Positions 1 through 9,050 of a stretch of DNA of 64,000 nt are shown in pieces (positions within the stretch are counted from its first letter, which is position 1; the number at the start of each line of letters is the position of its first letter). The position numbers and the translations under genes are program-made. The stretch lies in assembly GCF_037023725.1 (NCBI RefSeq), contig NZ_CP146077.1, positions 4,377,001 to 4,441,000 on the forward strand, read 5' to 3'. A model generated the notes under the pieces. The model made no database searches and was not told the DNA's origin. It saw only the letters and a list, made by a program, of their open reading frames with translations. This DNA comes from Pseudomonas bubulae. GTDB taxonomy: Bacteria > Pseudomonadota > Gammaproteobacteria > Pseudomonadales > Pseudomonadaceae.

Positions 1-349
1 AATCGTAATAATGCGGCGTTAGATCCTCACGGCACCACAGGCAACGCGCTGTCAGGTCGATAAACTGCACCTCCCCATCGGCACCGGGAAGCTTGATCCG
101 AAACTCGAAATTGGCGTCGACCAACATCGGTAACTGGCTGATCAGCATCAACCCGCCATCAGACACATTGCCCAGATAGCCAATAGGCTTGTCCGTGAAC
201 CGATTGAACACTTTCAGGAAAAACGTCAGTTGGTGCCGCTGGATAAGCCGTTCGATAACCATGTTCAACTTCACTATAGAGAGGCCATTCAGCATGGCCG
301 CGCTGGCGTCTCGAAACGCCCTGTCCCCCACATCCGGGCCAACAGTCAC
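1..349 (-). CDS. PilZ-domain protein, C-terminus beyond window edge
   Basis: Reading the minus strand from a GTG at 349 gives about 116 codons that stay open to the left edge. The middle holds a PilZ signature, GYLGNVSDGGLML, matching the (D/N)xSxxG half of the c-di-GMP-binding motif, followed by beta-strand-like text (FEFRIKLPGADGE) and a further strand with LTARCLWC. An in-frame TGA lies 24 bases upstream of the GTG, so the start must be this GTG or a later codon; a purine-rich AGGTGAAG lies about 15 bases before it. PilZ proteins bind c-di-GMP and usually act in the cytoplasm on motility or polysaccharide machinery. The partner is unknown here, and the end of the protein cannot be seen. 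Confidence 0.75.
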   Translation of the reverse strand, partial: MTVGPDVGDRAFRDASAAMLNGLSIVKLNMVIERLIQRHQLTFFLKVFNRFTDKPIGYLGNVSDGGLMLISQLPMLVDANFEFRIKLPGADGEVQFIDLTARCLWCREDLTPHYYD

Positions 350-501
350 GTGTAGATCTGCCCGCCATCTTCACCTGAAGCTCGACATATCAAGCAGCGA
401 CAGAGCGAGTCATCCGTTTGTGTACCAAGAGAAACAAAAAACACTCGAACGAATTTGATATTAGCCAACCGGGCACAAATGACCAGTTTAAATTTCGCCC
501 A

Positions 502-882
502 TCATGGAATGCTTACAGGCACTGCCTGGGCAGTAGTGCCGGGGCCCGGGATGAACCTGAGAATGCGCAATGTCTCGATCCGAGCCTTGGCCCGGTAGGC
601 GTACTCGCTCTTGGGAAATTCGTTGATGATGTACTGGTAAGTCTGGGACGCATCCAAGTAAAACTTCGTACGCTCAAGACACAGTCCACGGAGCATAGCT
701 GTTTGTGGCCAAATGTACGGGCGACTACGACTGTCGCGATCAACCTCGGACAACTCAAGCATTACCGTTTCACAATTGCCCCGGTCGTAAGCACGATAGG
801 CATTGTTCAAATGATGGTTCATCGACCAACGGGTACAGCCGGTCGCACTGGCGACCAAGATTAAAACGAGCACGATTCGCAT
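502..882 (-). CDS. small TPR-like lipoprotein
   Basis: About 126 residues. I choose the ATG at 882 rather than the one at 900 because AGGAG sits seven bases before it. The N-terminus is a lipoprotein signal (MRIVLVLILVASATGC) with the acylated Cys at residue 16. The rest is helical, with spacing like one or two tetratricopeptide units (AYRAYDRGNCETVMLELS, then YLDASQTYQYIINEFPKSEY), as in small outer-membrane assembly lipoproteins. It is transcribed away from pykA. The exact role is unknown. It may be an envelope adaptor, but nothing in the sequence identifies its partner. Confidence 0.8.
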   Translation of the reverse strand: MRIVLVLILVASATGCTRWSMNHHLNNAYRAYDRGNCETVMLELSEVDRDSRSRPYIWPQTAMLRGLCLERTKFYLDASQTYQYIINEFPKSEYAYRAKARIETLRILRFIPGPGTTAQAVPVSIP

Positions 883-1044
883 GGGGCATCTCCTGTTCAT
901 AACAGTGTATCGACCCCACGGCCAGATTCTTCAGACAACAGACCCGATGCACCACAACTTAAGCAGAAAGTAGTGCAGAGGAACAATGACTACAGCCAAA
1001 GACCATAGTAGCCTTTGGCAGCGCTTGAACTCAGGAGTCTTTGC

Positions 1045-2496
1045 ATGTCTGTTCGTCGAACCAAAATTGTTGCCACACTTGGCCCTGCCAGCAATTCACC
1101 GGAAATGCTGGAACAGCTGATCCTCGCTGGCCTGGACGTTGCCCGTCTGAACTTTTCCCACGGCACCCCCGACGAGCACAAGGCTCGCGCCAAGCTGGTA
1201 CGTGACATCGCTGCCAAGCACGGTCGTTTCGTAGCCCTGCTGGGTGACCTGCAAGGCCCGAAAATTCGTATCGCCAAATTTGCCAACAAAAAGATCGAGC
1301 TGAAGATCGGTGATCAATTCACCTTCTCCACCAGCCATCCGTTGACCGAAGGCAACCAGCAAGTGGTCGGCATCGACTACCCGGACCTGGTTAAAGACTG
1401 CGGCGTCGGCGACGAGCTGCTGCTCGATGACGGCCGTGTGGTGATGCGTGTAGACACTGCCACCGACGACGCCCTGCACTGCACCGTGCTGATCGGCGGC
1501 CCACTGTCCGACCACAAAGGCATCAACCGTCGCGGTGGTGGCCTGACCGCACCGGCCCTGACTGAAAAAGACAAGGCCGACATCAAGCTGGCTGCCGAAA
1601 TGCAAGTCGACTACCTGGCCGTGTCGTTCCCGCGTGACGCTGCCGACATGGAATACGCCCGCCAACTGCGCGACGAAGCCGGCGGTACTGCCTGGCTGGT
1701 AGCGAAGATTGAACGCGCCGAAGCCGTAGCCGATGACGAAACCCTCGACGGCCTGATCAAGGCCAGCGACGCGGTGATGGTTGCCCGTGGCGACCTCGGT
1801 GTTGAAATCGGCGATGCCGAGCTGGTGGGCATCCAGAAGAAAATCATTCTGCACGCACGTCGCCACAATAAAGCGGTGATCGTGGCAACCCAGATGATGG
1901 AGTCGATGATCCAGAACCCGATGCCAACTCGTGCCGAAGTGTCCGACGTTGCCAACGCCGTTCTCGACTACACCGACGCCGTGATGCTCTCGGCTGAAAG
2001 TGCTGCCGGCGCCTACCCGCTGGAAGCCGTGCAGGCTATGGCGCGCATCTGTGTCGGCGCTGAAAAGCACCCGACCAGCAAAACGTCCAGCCACCGTATC
2101 GGTAAAACCTTCGAAAGCTGCGACCAGAGCATTGCGCTGGCGGCCATGTACACCGCCAACCACTTCCCGGGTGTCAAAGCGATCATCGCCCTGACTGAAA
2201 GCGGCTACACCCCGCTGATCATGTCGCGCATCCGCTCCTCGGTACCAATCTACGCCTACTCCCCGCACCGTGAAACCCAGGCGCGCGCGGCAATGTTCCG
2301 TGGCGTCTACACCGTACCGTTCGACCCGGCATCGCTGCCGCCAGAACAGGTCAGCCAGGCTGCCATCGACGAGCTGCTCAAGCGTGGCGTTGTGGAAAAA
2401 GGCGACTGGGTCATCCTGACCAAGGGCGACAGCTACCACACCATCGGCGGCACCAACGGCATGAAGATCCTGCATGTCGGCGACAAAATGGTTTAA
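1045..2496 (+). CDS. pykA: pyruvate kinase (type II, PykA)
   Basis: A 483-residue pyruvate kinase that converts phosphoenolpyruvate and ADP to pyruvate and ATP in the cytoplasm. Visible family features are the N-terminal RRTKIVATLGPAS, LNFSHG, GPKIRI, the active-site strand LVAKIERAEA with the catalytic Lys, MVARGDLGVEIG and the ATQMMESM segment, followed by the C-terminal regulatory domain. The open frame begins 30 bases earlier, but AGGAG sits just before the ATG at 1045 and the resulting length is the usual one for this enzyme. A strong terminator follows immediately, so it is likely a single-gene transcript. Confidence 0.97.
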   Translation: MSVRRTKIVATLGPASNSPEMLEQLILAGLDVARLNFSHGTPDEHKARAKLVRDIAAKHGRFVALLGDLQGPKIRIAKFANKKIELKIGDQFTFSTSHPLTEGNQQVVGIDYPDLVKDCGVGDELLLDDGRVVMRVDTATDDALHCTVLIGGPLSDHKGINRRGGGLTAPALTEKDKADIKLAAEMQVDYLAVSFPRDAADMEYARQLRDEAGGTAWLVAKIERAEAVADDETLDGLIKASDAVMVARGDLGVEIGDAELVGIQKKIILHARRHNKAVIVATQMMESMIQNPMPTRAEVSDVANAVLDYTDAVMLSAESAAGAYPLEAVQAMARICVGAEKHPTSKTSSHRIGKTFESCDQSIALAAMYTANHFPGVKAIIALTESGYTPLIMSRIRSSVPIYAYSPHRETQARAAMFRGVYTVPFDPASLPPEQVSQAAIDELLKRGVVEKGDWVILTKGDSYHTIGGTNGMKILHVGDKMV

Positions 2497-2516
2497 GCCT
2501 GCAAGGTTTGAATCCC

Positions 2517-2550
2517 AAGCCCCGCCTGAGTGATCAGGCGGGGCTTTTTT
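2517..2550 (+). terminator. rho-independent terminator of pykA
   Basis: Perfect GC-rich stem, AAGCCCCGCCTGA paired with TCAGGCGGGGCTT around a short loop, followed by a run of T. It starts 21 bases after the pykA stop. The converging ferredoxin reductase gene ends just beyond it, so it may serve both strands. Confidence 0.9.
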
Positions 2551-2556
2551 GTGCGC

Positions 2557-3492
2557 CTAGCTGCGGGTCAAAAAGGCATCGGCCAACAGCTGATTACGCG
2601 GCAAGCCCGCCAGAAACAAACGTTTGGCAAAGGCATCGACCGTATCCGGGTGACCGCAGACCAAGGCACGGGTCTGGCGCGAGACAACCCCCATCTGTAA
2701 CAGGTAGTCGGGCAACTGAGGGCGTTCAAGGTACTCGATCACAAACCCTGGACAAGCCGCCGACAGGGCCAGCAGTTCGCTCTGGAGGTAATGCTCAGCC
2801 TTGTCGCGGGCCACATGCACCAGCCGTATCGGGCCTTGATGATCCTGACGCAAGGCCTCGCGCAATACGCCATACAAAGGCCCCAGGCCGGTACCGGATG
2901 CCAGCAGCCAGAGCGGTTGCTCCTGCCAGTCCGGATCATAACGCAGTGCGCCGCCGCGCAACTCGCCCAGCCGTACAACGTCACCGACCTTGAACTGGCG
3001 GGCCGCGTCGACAAACTCACCGGGGTGCGCACAATCGAGGTGAAACTCCAGAAAGCGGTCTTCTTCGGGCAGGCTGGACAACGAATACGGCCGCGCCACA
3101 TCGCCAGCCCACAGCACCAGATGCTGGCCTGCGCGATAACGCAAAGCCCGCTGCGGCGTGAGGCGCAAGCGCAACACCGTCGGACTGAGCCAGTCGAGCC
3201 CTGCCACTTGGGCCGGCACACCGTCGCGCAGCGGGTCAAAGGCTTCAATCTGCAGGTCTTCGACAATTTGACACTGACAGGCCAGGCGCCAGCCCTGCTC
3301 ATGCTGGTCCCGACTCAATGCCTCGGGCTTGAGATCGGCGGGCTCACCACGCACGCAGCGCACCAGGCAGGCATGGCAACTGCCCGCCCGGCAACTGTAG
3401 GGCACCGACACGCCAACCTGATTCAAGGCATCGAGCAGGTTAGTGTTCGGGGCAACTGACCAGTGCTGGTCAGCGACGTGTAACTGGGGCAC
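2557..3492 (-). CDS. 2Fe-2S ferredoxin-NAD(P)H oxidoreductase family protein
   Basis: About 311 residues from a GTG at 3492, chosen because GGAGG lies six bases upstream; the longer open frame would run into a REP element. The N-terminal 2Fe-2S ferredoxin domain shows the plant-type cluster motif CRAGSCHACLVRC with the last ligand in RLACQCQ. A ferredoxin-reductase-like domain follows, with an FAD-binding RPYSLSS motif and the NAD-binding segment LLASGTGLGPLYG. Proteins of this architecture pass electrons from NAD(P)H through flavin to the iron-sulfur cluster. The electron acceptor is not known. The position between pykA and the class I fumarase matches other pseudomonads. Confidence 0.88.
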   Translation of the reverse strand: MPQLHVADQHWSVAPNTNLLDALNQVGVSVPYSCRAGSCHACLVRCVRGEPADLKPEALSRDQHEQGWRLACQCQIVEDLQIEAFDPLRDGVPAQVAGLDWLSPTVLRLRLTPQRALRYRAGQHLVLWAGDVARPYSLSSLPEEDRFLEFHLDCAHPGEFVDAARQFKVGDVVRLGELRGGALRYDPDWQEQPLWLLASGTGLGPLYGVLREALRQDHQGPIRLVHVARDKAEHYLQSELLALSAACPGFVIEYLERPQLPDYLLQMGVVSRQTRALVCGHPDTVDAFAKRLFLAGLPRNQLLADAFLTRS

Positions 3493-3514
3493 TGCTGGCC
3501 TCCGCAGGGTAAGC

Positions 3515-3603
3515 CTGTGGGAGCTGGATTGCTCTCGATGCAGGCGGCGCGGTTTTTTTGAATGACCGCGGTGATGCAATCGCGAGCAAGCCCGCTCCCA
3601 CAG
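3515..3603. repeat. REP doublet (inverted pair)
   Basis: Two Pseudomonas REP units in opposite orientation: CTGTGGGAGCTGGATTGCTC at the left and GAGCAAGCCCGCTCCCACAG at the right, with a spacer between. It lies between the divergent ferredoxin reductase and fumarase genes. Confidence 0.85.
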
Positions 3604-3842
3604 TTGATCTTCATATATTTCGTGGTTTTACAGTTTAACTTATCACCCCTCGTCCACCCCCTACTTTCGTTTGCACCTCTACGGGTGTATCAGTGAGAGT
3701 ACCGGGTTATACTGCCGCGCCGTTTTTGTACCGGTCATGCGTGTCCGGTATGCCAAGCAAAGATGTTTTCGACAGACCGATGCACCAAGGTCGCAAACAC
3801 CTTATTGATTGTATGTTCCCGTCTTATAGAGGAGCGCGACCC

Positions 3843-5366
3843 ATGACCGTGATCAAGCAAGACGACCTGATTCAGAGCGTTGCTGACGCCCTGCAATTCA
3901 TTTCCTACTACCACCCCGTGGACTTCATCCAGGCCATGCACGAAGCCTACCTGCGCGAAGAATCGCCAGCGGCCCGTGACTCGATGGCGCAAATCCTGAT
4001 CAACTCGCGCATGTGTGCCACCGGCCACCGTCCGATCTGCCAGGACACCGGCATCGTCACCGTATTCGTACGCGTCGGCATGGACGTGCGCTGGGATGGT
4101 GCCACCATGGGCCTGGACGACATGATCAACGAAGGCGTGCGTCGCGCTTACAACCTGCCGGAAAACGTCCTGCGTGCTTCGATCCTGGCCGACCCGGCCG
4201 GTGCCCGTCGCAACACCAAGGACAACACCCCTGCAGTGATCCACTACTCCATCGTTCCGGGCAACACCGTGGAAGTGGACGTGGCAGCCAAGGGCGGCGG
4301 TTCCGAGAACAAGTCGAAAATGGCCATGCTCAACCCGTCCGACTCGATCGTTGACTGGGTGCTCAAGACCGTTCCGACCATGGGCGCGGGCTGGTGCCCA
4401 CCGGGCATGCTGGGTATCGGCATCGGCGGCACCGCGGAAAAAGCCGCAGTGATGGCCAAGGAAGTGTTGATGGAATCCATCGACATTCACGACCTGATCA
4501 AGCGTGGCCCGAGCAACCGTATCGAAGAGATGCGCATCGAGCTGTTCGAGAAGGTCAACCAGCTGGGCATCGGCGCCCAGGGCCTGGGCGGCCTGACTAC
4601 CGTGCTCGACGTAAAAATCATGGACTACCCGACCCACGCAGCGTCCCTGCCGGTGTGCATGATCCCGAACTGCGCGGCCACCCGTCACGCCCACTTCGTG
4701 CTGGACGGCTCCGGCCCGGCAGCCCTCGAAGCGCCACCGCTGGATGCCTACCCGGAAATCGTCTGGGAAGCCGGCCCGTCGGCCCGCCGTGTCAACCTTG
4801 ACACCCTGACCCCGGAAGACGTGCAGAGCTGGAAGCCGGGCGAGACCGTCCTGCTCAACGGCAAAATGCTCACCGGTCGCGACGCGGCGCACAAGCGCAT
4901 GGTCGAAATGCTGAACAAGGGTGAAACCTTGCCGGTAGACCTCAAGGGTCGCTTTATCTACTACGTTGGCCCGGTTGATCCGGTGCGTGACGAAGTGGTT
5001 GGCCCTGCAGGCCCGACCACCGCTACGCGAATGGACAAGTTCACTCGTCAGATCCTTGATCAGACCGGCTTGCTGGGCATGATCGGCAAGTCCGAGCGCG
5101 GCCCTACCGCCATTGAAGCGATCAAGGAACACAAAGCCGTGTATCTGATGGCTGTGGGCGGTGCTGCTTACCTGGTCGCCCAGGCGATCAAAAAGTCCCG
5201 TGTAGTGGCCTTTGCCGAACTGGGCATGGAAGCGATCTACGAGTTCGATGTCAAAGACATGCCGGTTACGGTGGCAGTCGACAGTAAAGGCGAGTCGGTG
5301 CACATCACCGGCCCGGCGATCTGGCAGAAGAAAATCAGCGACAGCCTGGCTGTAGAAGTGCAATAA
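3843..5366 (+). CDS. fumA: class I fumarate hydratase (4Fe-4S)
   Basis: A 507-residue fumarase catalysing fumarate plus water to malate in the TCA cycle. The alpha and beta parts of the class I enzyme are fused. Cluster-ligand cysteines are visible in RPICQDTGI, GAGWCPPGM and IPNCAATRHAHF. The C-terminal domain carries GPTTATRMD and the AVGGAAYLVAQAI stretch. I start at the ATG at 3843, preceded by GAGGAG; the open frame extends 150 bases upstream but without a family-like sequence. The single-gene unit ends in a strong hairpin terminator. The enzyme is oxygen-sensitive by family knowledge, and pseudomonads usually pair it with class II fumarases elsewhere. Confidence 0.95.
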   Translation: MTVIKQDDLIQSVADALQFISYYHPVDFIQAMHEAYLREESPAARDSMAQILINSRMCATGHRPICQDTGIVTVFVRVGMDVRWDGATMGLDDMINEGVRRAYNLPENVLRASILADPAGARRNTKDNTPAVIHYSIVPGNTVEVDVAAKGGGSENKSKMAMLNPSDSIVDWVLKTVPTMGAGWCPPGMLGIGIGGTAEKAAVMAKEVLMESIDIHDLIKRGPSNRIEEMRIELFEKVNQLGIGAQGLGGLTTVLDVKIMDYPTHAASLPVCMIPNCAATRHAHFVLDGSGPAALEAPPLDAYPEIVWEAGPSARRVNLDTLTPEDVQSWKPGETVLLNGKMLTGRDAAHKRMVEMLNKGETLPVDLKGRFIYYVGPVDPVRDEVVGPAGPTTATRMDKFTRQILDQTGLLGMIGKSERGPTAIEAIKEHKAVYLMAVGGAAYLVAQAIKKSRVVAFAELGMEAIYEFDVKDMPVTVAVDSKGESVHITGPAIWQKKISDSLAVEVQ

Positions 5367-5386
5367 GCGCTTTTTAGCCAGAAATA

Positions 5387-5417
5387 AAAAGGCCGGGTTA
5401 TTAACCCGGCCTTTTTT
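5387..5417 (+). terminator. terminator of fumarase gene
   Basis: AAAGGCCGGGTTA / TAACCCGGCCTTT is a perfect hairpin followed by T residues, 20 bases after the fumarase stop. Confidence 0.9.
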
Positions 5418-5430
5418 ATGCCTGTCCAAA

Positions 5431-5533
5431 AGCCCCCTCAGCCCTGGCCCTCTCCCGGAGGGAGAGGGGACTAAAGGCAGAAGACACCGCCGATCAGCCC
5501 CCTCTCCCTCCGGGAGAGGGTTGGGGTGAGGGC
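5431..5533. repeat. interspersed inverted repeat (CCCTCTCCC...GGGAGAGGG family)
   Basis: Two arms, CCCTCAGCCCTGGCCCTCTCCCGGAGG near the left and CCCTCTCCCTCCGGGAGAGGGTTGGGGTGAGGG near the right, face each other. Each arm is itself a small CTCTCCC-GGAG-GGGAGAG hairpin. This is a widespread intergenic repeat type in Proteobacteria and is unlike the REP family seen elsewhere here. It separates fumarase from the converging alcohol dehydrogenase. Confidence 0.7.
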
Positions 5534-5539
5534 AAGCCG

Positions 5540-6688
5540 TTAAAACGCGTTACGGAAGATCTCTTCAATCTGCCCCTGATCGGCTTTGCGCGGGTTGGTA
5601 AAACCACAGGCATCTTTCAAGGCGTTGGTGGCCAGGATCGGGATGTCATCCAGCTTGGCGCCCAAATCCCGCAGCCCGGCAGGAATCTCGACATCCTTGG
5701 CCAGAGTACGAATCGCCGCAATGGCCGCTTGCGCGCCCTCTTCCGGGCTCAAGCCACGTACATCGGCACCCAGTGCATGGGCGACATCGGTCAGGCGGGC
5801 TGCACACACACTGGCATTGAACGTCTGCACATGGGGCAACAACACCGCGTTGCATACACCGTGGGGCAAATCATAGAAGCCGCCCAACTGGTGCGCCATC
5901 GCATGCACAAAGCCCAGCGAGGCATTGTTGAAGGCCATGCCCGCGAGGAACTGTGCGTAAGCCATATTCTCCCGCGCCGTCAGATTCTTGCCGTCGCTTA
6001 CCGCCTGACGCAGGTTCTGGCTGATCAGTTCCATCGCCTTGATTGCACAGGCATCGGTAATGGGATTGGCCGCCGTGGACACATATGCCTCGATGGCGTG
6101 GGTCAACGCGTCCATGCCCGTGGCGGCAGTCAGGCCCTTGGGCATCGCCACCATCAACTCAGGGTCGTTAACCGACAGCAGCGGCGTCACGTTGCGGTCA
6201 ACAATGGCCATTTTCACATGGCGCTCTTCGTCGGTGATGATACAAAACCGCGTCATCTCACTGGCCGTGCCGGCCGTGGTATTGATCGACACCAGCGGTA
6301 ACTGCGGCTTGGCCGAGCGATCGACGCCTTCGTAATCACGGATATGCCCGCCATTGGTGGCACACAGCGCTATACCCTTGGCGCAGTCATGGGGCGAGCC
6401 GCCACCCAGCGACACAATAAAGTCGCACTGATGCTCCTTGAGCACCTTCAAGCCCGCCTCGACGTTGGCAATGCTCGGGTTCGGCTTGGCGCCGTCGAAA
6501 ATCACCGAATCAATATCCTGCAACGCGAGCTTCTCGGCGATCAACGTCGCAACCCCCGCCTTGGCCAACCCCGCGTCGGTCACAATCAAGGCCTTGCGAA
6601 AACCATAATTGCGAATCGCAGTCATGGCTTCATCCAGGCAACCGTTACCCATAATGTTTACAGCAGGAATAAAGAAAGTGCTGGTCAT
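5540..6688 (-). CDS. iron-containing alcohol dehydrogenase
   Basis: A 382-residue group III (iron-dependent) alcohol dehydrogenase. It shows the NAD-binding [16 protein letters not shown] segment, the threonine-rich [10 protein letters not shown], and the metal site formed by [12 protein letters not shown] together with [20 protein letters not shown]. The start is the ATG at 6688 with GAGGA upstream; the frame is open for 18 more codons, but those codons lack family character. It interconverts alcohols and aldehydes with NAD. The substrate cannot be told from sequence; relatives include ethanol and 1,2-propanediol-type dehydrogenases and Pseudomonas ErcA-like proteins. Confidence 0.9.
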   Translation of the reverse strand: MTSTFFIPAVNIMGNGCLDEAMTAIRNYGFRKALIVTDAGLAKAGVATLIAEKLALQDIDSVIFDGAKPNPSIANVEAGLKVLKEHQCDFIVSLGGGSPHDCAKGIALCATNGGHIRDYEGVDRSAKPQLPLVSINTTAGTASEMTRFCIITDEERHVKMAIVDRNVTPLLSVNDPELMVAMPKGLTAATGMDALTHAIEAYVSTAANPITDACAIKAMELISQNLRQAVSDGKNLTARENMAYAQFLAGMAFNNASLGFVHAMAHQLGGFYDLPHGVCNAVLLPHVQTFNASVCAARLTDVAHALGADVRGLSPEEGAQAAIAAIRTLAKDVEIPAGLRDLGAKLDDIPILATNALKDACGFTNPRKADQGQIEEIFRNAF

Positions 6689-6825
6689 GTCGAGTCCTCT
6701 TCGCGGGTCATTGGCTAATTCGGTCTCCACAGCTTCCTCCAATCACAAAGCAGCAATGTTGATCTGGCTCAACACTTGAGCGTGATAAAGTCCGCTACCG
6801 CCCACGCCTTGAGACGATATTTGCG

Positions 6826-7851
6826 ATGACCCCCTTCCAGGAATTTGATGCCCAACTAGAAGACTGGAACCAGTTACGCACCAGCACCCCGTGCAGCGGA
6901 CTGCTGATCGGCAACGGCGCCAGCATGGCCGTGTGGCATGATTTCTATTACGACTCGCTGTTTGAAAAAGCCAAAAGCGTGGCCGAAAAGCCGCTGAGCC
7001 AGACCGAACTCAGCGTGTTCGAGGCCCTCGGCACGCGCAATTTCGAACATGTACTCAGCGCCCTGAAAACCGCAAGTAAGGTCAACAAGGCACTGGCCAT
7101 CAACTCGGCCTCGCCGCGCAAACGCTACTACGCAATCAAGGAAGCCCTGATCAACTGTACCCAGGACGTGCACATCCCCTGGCGCCTGATGCAGCCCGAA
7201 ACCCTGGCCTGCTGGAACGAAGAACTGGCGCGCTACGCCACGGTGTACTGCGCCAACTATGACCTGCTGGCACCCTGGGCCGTGATGCACGCACCCAAAG
7301 GTTTCAACGACCTGTTCGGTACCCCGCAGGCCACCTTTGAGCCTGCCGCGGCACTGGCCAAAAGCAGGACTACACGTGTGCTGTACCTGCACGGCGCGCT
7401 GCACCTGGTGAAAAACCAGGAAGGCAAGGCGCGCAAGCTGGCAGCCAACCAACCCACATTGCTAAGCAACTTTGCAATCAACCACTCCATCAGCGCCCTG
7501 GACGACGTACCGCTGTTTGTCAGCGAAACCGGCAGCGAAGACAAGCGAAAATCCATTCGCCAGTCCGATTACCTGTCTTTTTGTCATGAGCAGTTGCTGA
7601 CCCAGAAAGACGCGCTGTGCATCTTCGGCCACAGCCTGGGTGAGCAGGACCAGCACCTGATCGATGCCTTGCGCCAGGCACCGTTGAAAACCCTGTGCAT
7701 CTCGATTTACCCGCGCAGCGAAGCCTTTATTCGCTTTCAGAAAAACCACTACACAGCGTTGTTTGCCGACAAGAAGCTTGAACTGCGCTTCTTTGATTCA
7801 AAAACCCATCCGTTGGGCGATACCAGGCACTCAGTACCTGTGGAACGGTAA
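6826..7851 (+). CDS. DUF4917 family protein with SIR2-like fold
   Basis: 341 residues, the usual size for the uncharacterised DUF4917 family. SIR2-like NAD-binding hallmarks are visible: GLLIGNGASMAVW at residues 25-37 (a GxGxS nucleotide loop), VYCANYDLL in the middle, VLYLHGALHL, and near the C-terminus CIFGHSLGEQDQHLIDAL, which matches the FGYSL.D..I motif of SIR2-like proteins. SIR2 domains in bacterial immunity cleave NAD+, but this protein is a stand-alone domain with no evident partner. The gene is transcribed divergently from the alcohol dehydrogenase and is followed by a REP hairpin. The function is inferred only as possible NAD binding. Confidence 0.75.
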   Translation: MTPFQEFDAQLEDWNQLRTSTPCSGLLIGNGASMAVWHDFYYDSLFEKAKSVAEKPLSQTELSVFEALGTRNFEHVLSALKTASKVNKALAINSASPRKRYYAIKEALINCTQDVHIPWRLMQPETLACWNEELARYATVYCANYDLLAPWAVMHAPKGFNDLFGTPQATFEPAAALAKSRTTRVLYLHGALHLVKNQEGKARKLAANQPTLLSNFAINHSISALDDVPLFVSETGSEDKRKSIRQSDYLSFCHEQLLTQKDALCIFGHSLGEQDQHLIDALRQAPLKTLCISIYPRSEAFIRFQKNHYTALFADKKLELRFFDSKTHPLGDTRHSVPVER

Positions 7852-7890
7852 CCCTGTAGCCGCTGACGAGCAGCGGCAACAGGAAAAACT

Positions 7891-7984
7891 GCAACTGTGG
7901 GAGCGAGCCTGCTCGCGAAGGTCGTTCGCGAGCAGGCTCGCTCCCACAATAGGGTTTGATCTACAACAGAGTATCTACAGGGTT
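7891..7984. repeat. REP hairpin with conserved flank, copy 1
   Basis: A perfect 24-bp inverted repeat (7896-7919 and 7925-7948; core GTGGGAGCGAGCCTGCTCGCG) with a 5-base loop. The 36 bases after the hairpin are also conserved in a second copy at 42568-42661, with 5 differences over 94 positions. Confidence 0.9.
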
Positions 7985-8005
7985 ACAAGAGCACACATTC
8001 AGGTA

Positions 8006-8338
8006 TCAAAATTTTTCTTTGATCACCGTGGTCGGGCCATTGTGCTTGACGCTGGCAATGCCCTTGTCCCGCGCGGCCTCCGAGGAGTACAGCTCGCTGG
8101 TGCCGATGATCTGGTGATTGGCCGCCTTCAGGTTGAAGTATGGCTTGCCGTCCTTGGCCACTTTCTTCTCGTAGCGCTCATCCAGCGGGCTGTTGACCTG
8201 CACCGAGGCGATCCCGCCCTTGGCCGCCGCCAGCGTGGTGTATTGCTCGCTGACCAGAATGGTTTCGGCATTCGCCGCCTTCAGTACAAAACGGAACTGC
8301 CCGCTGCTGGTCTTGCTCAACTCATACCAACCCGACAT
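8006..8338 (-). CDS. YegP family (DUF1508) protein
   Basis: A 110-residue protein built of two tandem DUF1508 units: GQFRFVLKAANAETILVSE, then GKPYFNLKAANHQIIGTSE, each followed by a short AA(K/R)xGIASV segment. The unit folds as a small beta sheet with a helix. The family is widespread in bacteria and has no established biochemical function. It is transcribed divergently from the sigma factor gene, and its ATG is preceded by GAGAAAGG. Confidence 0.9.
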   Translation of the reverse strand: MSGWYELSKTSSGQFRFVLKAANAETILVSEQYTTLAAAKGGIASVQVNSPLDERYEKKVAKDGKPYFNLKAANHQIIGTSELYSSEAARDKGIASVKHNGPTTVIKEKF

Positions 8339-8453
8339 AGCCTTTCTCCCGAAATTAAAGGTTCCTGCACTTATTCAGTAAAGACCCCATGGGCTATTTA
8401 TCCATTTATCGACCGGAATGAAGGAAACAGGAAATTTCAACGAGACAAATAGC

Positions 8454-8472
8454 AATGGTTATCGATACCATT
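8454..8472 (+). promoter_or_regulatory. Fur-like operator upstream of the FecI-type sigma gene
   Basis: The 19-base sequence AATGGTTATCGATACCATT is an almost perfect dyad around ATCGAT, with the AT-rich character of Fur boxes, 38 bases before the sigma factor start. Iron-regulated sigma/anti-sigma genes of this type are normally repressed by Fur. The match is judged by eye. Confidence 0.5.
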
Positions 8473-8510
8473 CGCAGCTTATTTGCATCGCTGTGTCTAT
8501 AAGGATCTTC

Positions 8511-9050
8511 ATGTCTGGCCTTAAACCCGATCCGCCCGCGGCCGATCACTTTCGCGAGTTCTATACGCAAATTTTGCACTTTCTGCGCAAGCGTACCGAC
8601 AACACCAGCGATGCAGCCGACATGACCCAGGATGTTTTCACCCAATGGCTGGGCTATCAGGACCGAGGCAAAATCGAACAGCCCCGGGCGTTTTTGTTCC
8701 AGATGGCGCGCAATCTGTTGCGCGATCACTGGCGTCGACAGCAAGTGCGACACGCCGCTCACGGCGAGCACAGTGAAAGTGAGGTCGAGCCCTTGAGCGA
8801 TGACAGGGATGATCCGATGGTCGCAGCCCTGCGCCTGCAACGCCTTGAACAACTTAAAAGGGTAGTTGCAGAACTCTCGCCCAGGCGTCGAGAAGCCCTT
8901 ATGCTGCACCGTTTTGAAGGCTTGAGTCAGGCACAGATTGCCGAACGCATGGGGATATCCGTGAGCATGGTTGAAAAGCACATTGCCCAGGCCTTGCTGC
9001 ACTGCAAGCAACATCTACAGCGGGACAGCGGCAAGGAGCAGACACAATGA
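8511..9050 (+). CDS. ECF sigma factor, FecI type
   Basis: 179 residues. Sigma region 2 is visible from FREFYTQILHFLRKRT to MTQDVFTQWL and RAFLFQMARNLLRDHWRR; region 4 from LSPRRREALMLHRF through LSQAQIAERMGISVSMVEKH, the helix-turn-helix for the -35 element. The ATG at 8511 has AAGGA six bases upstream; the frame is open for 31 more codons across the Fur-like site, which argues against the longer start. It overlaps the anti-sigma gene by four bases (ATGA). The expected role is activation of the downstream TonB receptor gene when its ligand is bound at the cell surface. Confidence 0.92.
   Translation: MSGLKPDPPAADHFREFYTQILHFLRKRTDNTSDAADMTQDVFTQWLGYQDRGKIEQPRAFLFQMARNLLRDHWRRQQVRHAAHGEHSESEVEPLSDDRDDPMVAALRLQRLEQLKRVVAELSPRRREALMLHRFEGLSQAQIAERMGISVSMVEKHIAQALLHCKQHLQRDSGKEQTQ

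Noticed and set aside
418..864. 148-residue plus-strand frame
   Set aside because: It runs antisense to the lipoprotein gene, which has a proper signal peptide and ribosome site.
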